The notes beneath the pieces were generated by a model. That model had not been told where the DNA came from. It did not search any database and saw only the letters and a list, made by a program, of their open reading frames with translations. Positions 53,565 to 54,982 of a DNA stretch of 54,982 nt are shown piece by piece (the stretch's first letter is position 1; every line of letters begins with the position of its first letter). The stretch comes from Acidobacteriota bacterium. Lineage in GTDB: Bacteria > Acidobacteriota > Terriglobia > Acidiferrales > UBA7541. The stretch is from the NCBI GenBank assembly GCA_021788095.1, contig JAJYLB010000025.1:1-54982 (forward strand), given 5' to 3'. The position numbers were made by a program, and so were the translations under genes.

Positions 53565-54737
53565 TCAGCTGTAGGCCGGAATCCCGGTGATCTTCTCCCC
53601 GATCACCAGCTTGTGGATATCGTGCGTGCCTTCGTACGTGTAGACGGATTCCAGGTTGTTCATGTGGCGCATGATGCAGTAGTCGTCCACGATGCCGTTC
53701 GCGCCCAGGATCCCGCGGGCGAGCCGGGCCGCGTCGAGGGCGATGGCCACGTTGTTCATCTTGAGCATGGAGATGTGGGTATGGTCCACGCGGTTTTGGT
53801 CTTTCAGCCGGCCGACCTGCAGCGCGAGTAGTTGCGCTTTGGTGATTTCCGTGATCATCCAGGCCAGCTTCTCCTGCACCAGTTGGTGGGAGGCGATGGG
53901 GCGATTTTGGAACTGGCGCCTCGTCTTCGCGTATTCCAACGCGGTTTGGTAGCACGCCATCGCCGCCCCGATCGCGCCCCAGCCGATGCCATAGCGCGCT
54001 TGGTTCAGGCACATGAACGGGGCTTTCAGCCCCTCGGCGCCCGGAAGCCGATTCGCCTCGGGAATCTCGCAGTCGCTGAAGGAGAGTCCCGAAGTGATCG
54101 AGGCGCGCAGAGACAGCTTCCCATGCACGTCCCACGTCTTGAATCCCGGCGTCCCCTTCTCCACCAGGAAGCCGTGAACCACGTTGTCCTCGGTCTTGGC
54201 CCAAACCACCGAGACGTCGGCCACCGAGCCGTTCGTGATCCACATCTTTTCCCCGTTCAAAACGTAGCGGTCGCCGCGGCGGACGGCGCGCGCGAGCATG
54301 CCGCCCGGATTCGAGCCGAACTGGGGTTCGGTGAGGCCGAAACAGCCGATGGCCTTGCCCTCAGCCATGGCGGGCAGCCATCTCTCCTTCTGCTCTTCGC
54401 TGCCGAACGTGTAGAGGGGATACATCACCAGCCCGCTCTGCACCGAAGCGAAGCTGCGCATCCCGCTGTCGCCCCGCTCGAGTTCCTGCATCACCAGGCC
54501 GTATTCGACGTTCGACATTCCCGCGCAGCCGTAACCCTCCAGGTTGGCCCCGAAAAAACCCAGCCCTCCCATTTCGGGAACCAGTTCGAGCGGGAATCGC
54601 CCGTCGCGGTTGCATGGCTCGATGATCGGCAGCACGCGTTCGTCGACGAATTGCCGCGCCGTTTGCCGCGCCAGTCTCTCCTCGTCGGTAAGCAGGGAAT
54701 CGAATTCGATGAAATCCACACCAGGGAATGGGGGCAT
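53565..54737 (-). CDS. gcdH: Acyl-CoA dehydrogenase, glutaryl-CoA dehydrogenase-like
   Basis: 390 residues from the ATG at 54737 (AAGGAG upstream); the open frame extends to 54872. FAD-dependent acyl-CoA dehydrogenase fold throughout: AIGCFGLTEPQFGSNPGG, GEKMWITNGSVADVSVVWAK and the C-terminal helical domain. Glu369 in VYTYEGTHDIHKLVIG is at the position of the catalytic base Glu370 of human glutaryl-CoA dehydrogenase, and SVQSGLVMYPLY is typical of that branch. The reaction would be oxidative decarboxylation of glutaryl-CoA to crotonyl-CoA in lysine, tryptophan or aromatic degradation. No other gene of that pathway is next to it, so a related acyl-CoA substrate is possible. Confidence 0.8.
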   Translation of the reverse strand: MPPFPGVDFIEFDSLLTDEERLARQTARQFVDERVLPIIEPCNRDGRFPLELVPEMGGLGFFGANLEGYGCAGMSNVEYGLVMQELERGDSGMRSFASVQSGLVMYPLYTFGSEEQKERWLPAMAEGKAIGCFGLTEPQFGSNPGGMLARAVRRGDRYVLNGEKMWITNGSVADVSVVWAKTEDNVVHGFLVEKGTPGFKTWDVHGKLSLRASITSGLSFSDCEIPEANRLPGAEGLKAPFMCLNQARYGIGWGAIGAAMACYQTALEYAKTRRQFQNRPIASHQLVQEKLAWMITEITKAQLLALQVGRLKDQNRVDHTHISMLKMNNVAIALDAARLARGILGANGIVDDYCIMRHMNNLESVYTYEGTHDIHKLVIGEKITGIPAYS

Positions 54738-54982
54738 ATGTGCTCCTTGGGGAGCGGGCCTGTAGCCGCAGGCGATTCTAGCAGCGGGTCGCGGGACCAA
54801 ACAAGATGCGCGCCGCCGGTGTGCCCCGCGCCACCGCGAGGGTTCGCCACAGCAAGCCGGCACCCGTAGCACATCTCTAACGAAGCCGGCCGTGTCAAGG
54901 GCAAGTGGTTTGTATTTTTCCTTAAACCGGGAAGGCTCTTGTCTTGCCAGCGCACACCGCCAGCGAGGGCCCGCAGGCGCCT
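54738..54982 (-). promoter_or_regulatory. Upstream region of the dehydrogenase gene
   Basis: A perfect leftward -35 TTGACA lies at 54898-54893. The -10 match downstream is weak (GAGATG or GATGTG at 15-17 spacing). No gene is visible to the window end. Confidence 0.3.

Overview
The window looks like a high-GC chromosome segment of an Acidobacteriota member (inference). The clues are a PadR-type regulator followed by two very long MacB/FtsX permeases of the acidobacterial duplicated orphan permease (ADOP) type, an Oar/CarboxypepD_reg-type TonB-dependent receptor, Tat-exported glycan enzymes, and several families of short palindromic intergenic elements. I saw no tRNA, rRNA, CRISPR array, transposase or phage gene.

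Layout. (1) 234-8142: glycan enzymes. These are a clan GH-D-like TIM-barrel protein (minus), an alginate-lyase-fold protein and a GH28-like protein (plus), and a GH101-like protein (minus). (2) 8235-16815: five minus-strand genes for secreted BNR/Asp-box propeller paralogues, one of them truncated. (3) 16816-17199: a divergent control region holding an orphan coding remnant. (4) 17200-24944, plus strand: ECF sigma factor, zinc-binding membrane anti-sigma factor, TonB-dependent receptor and S9 peptidase. (5) 24972-35376, plus strand: four more BNR paralogues, a LamG protein interrupted by a different propeller, and a BNR pseudogene. (6) 35583-40073: a MacA/ATPase/two-permease export operon. (7) 40202-42143, minus: arsR-acr3-arsC. 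(8) 42654-44504: a GH15 enzyme. (9) 44555-50346: padR plus two ADOP permeases sharing a 98% identical 5' module. (10) 50365-54737: an HD hydrolase, a zinc-ribbon/XRE regulator, an amidase and a glutaryl-CoA dehydrogenase-like enzyme.

How it may work together (inference). Regions 2-5 form a two-armed locus of large secreted beta-propeller proteins. The arms diverge from one control region beside an ECF sigma/anti-sigma pair and flank an outer-membrane receptor and a periplasmic peptidase. With the flanking glycosidases and lyases this resembles a glycan or glycopeptide acquisition locus built on expanded BNR proteins instead of SusC/SusD pairs. The BNR proteins share a seven-unit architecture and an unassigned C-terminal beta-rich domain, but they lack the sialidase FRIP motif, so their activity is open. 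Truncated, deleted and conserved copies side by side show the family is still expanding and decaying here.
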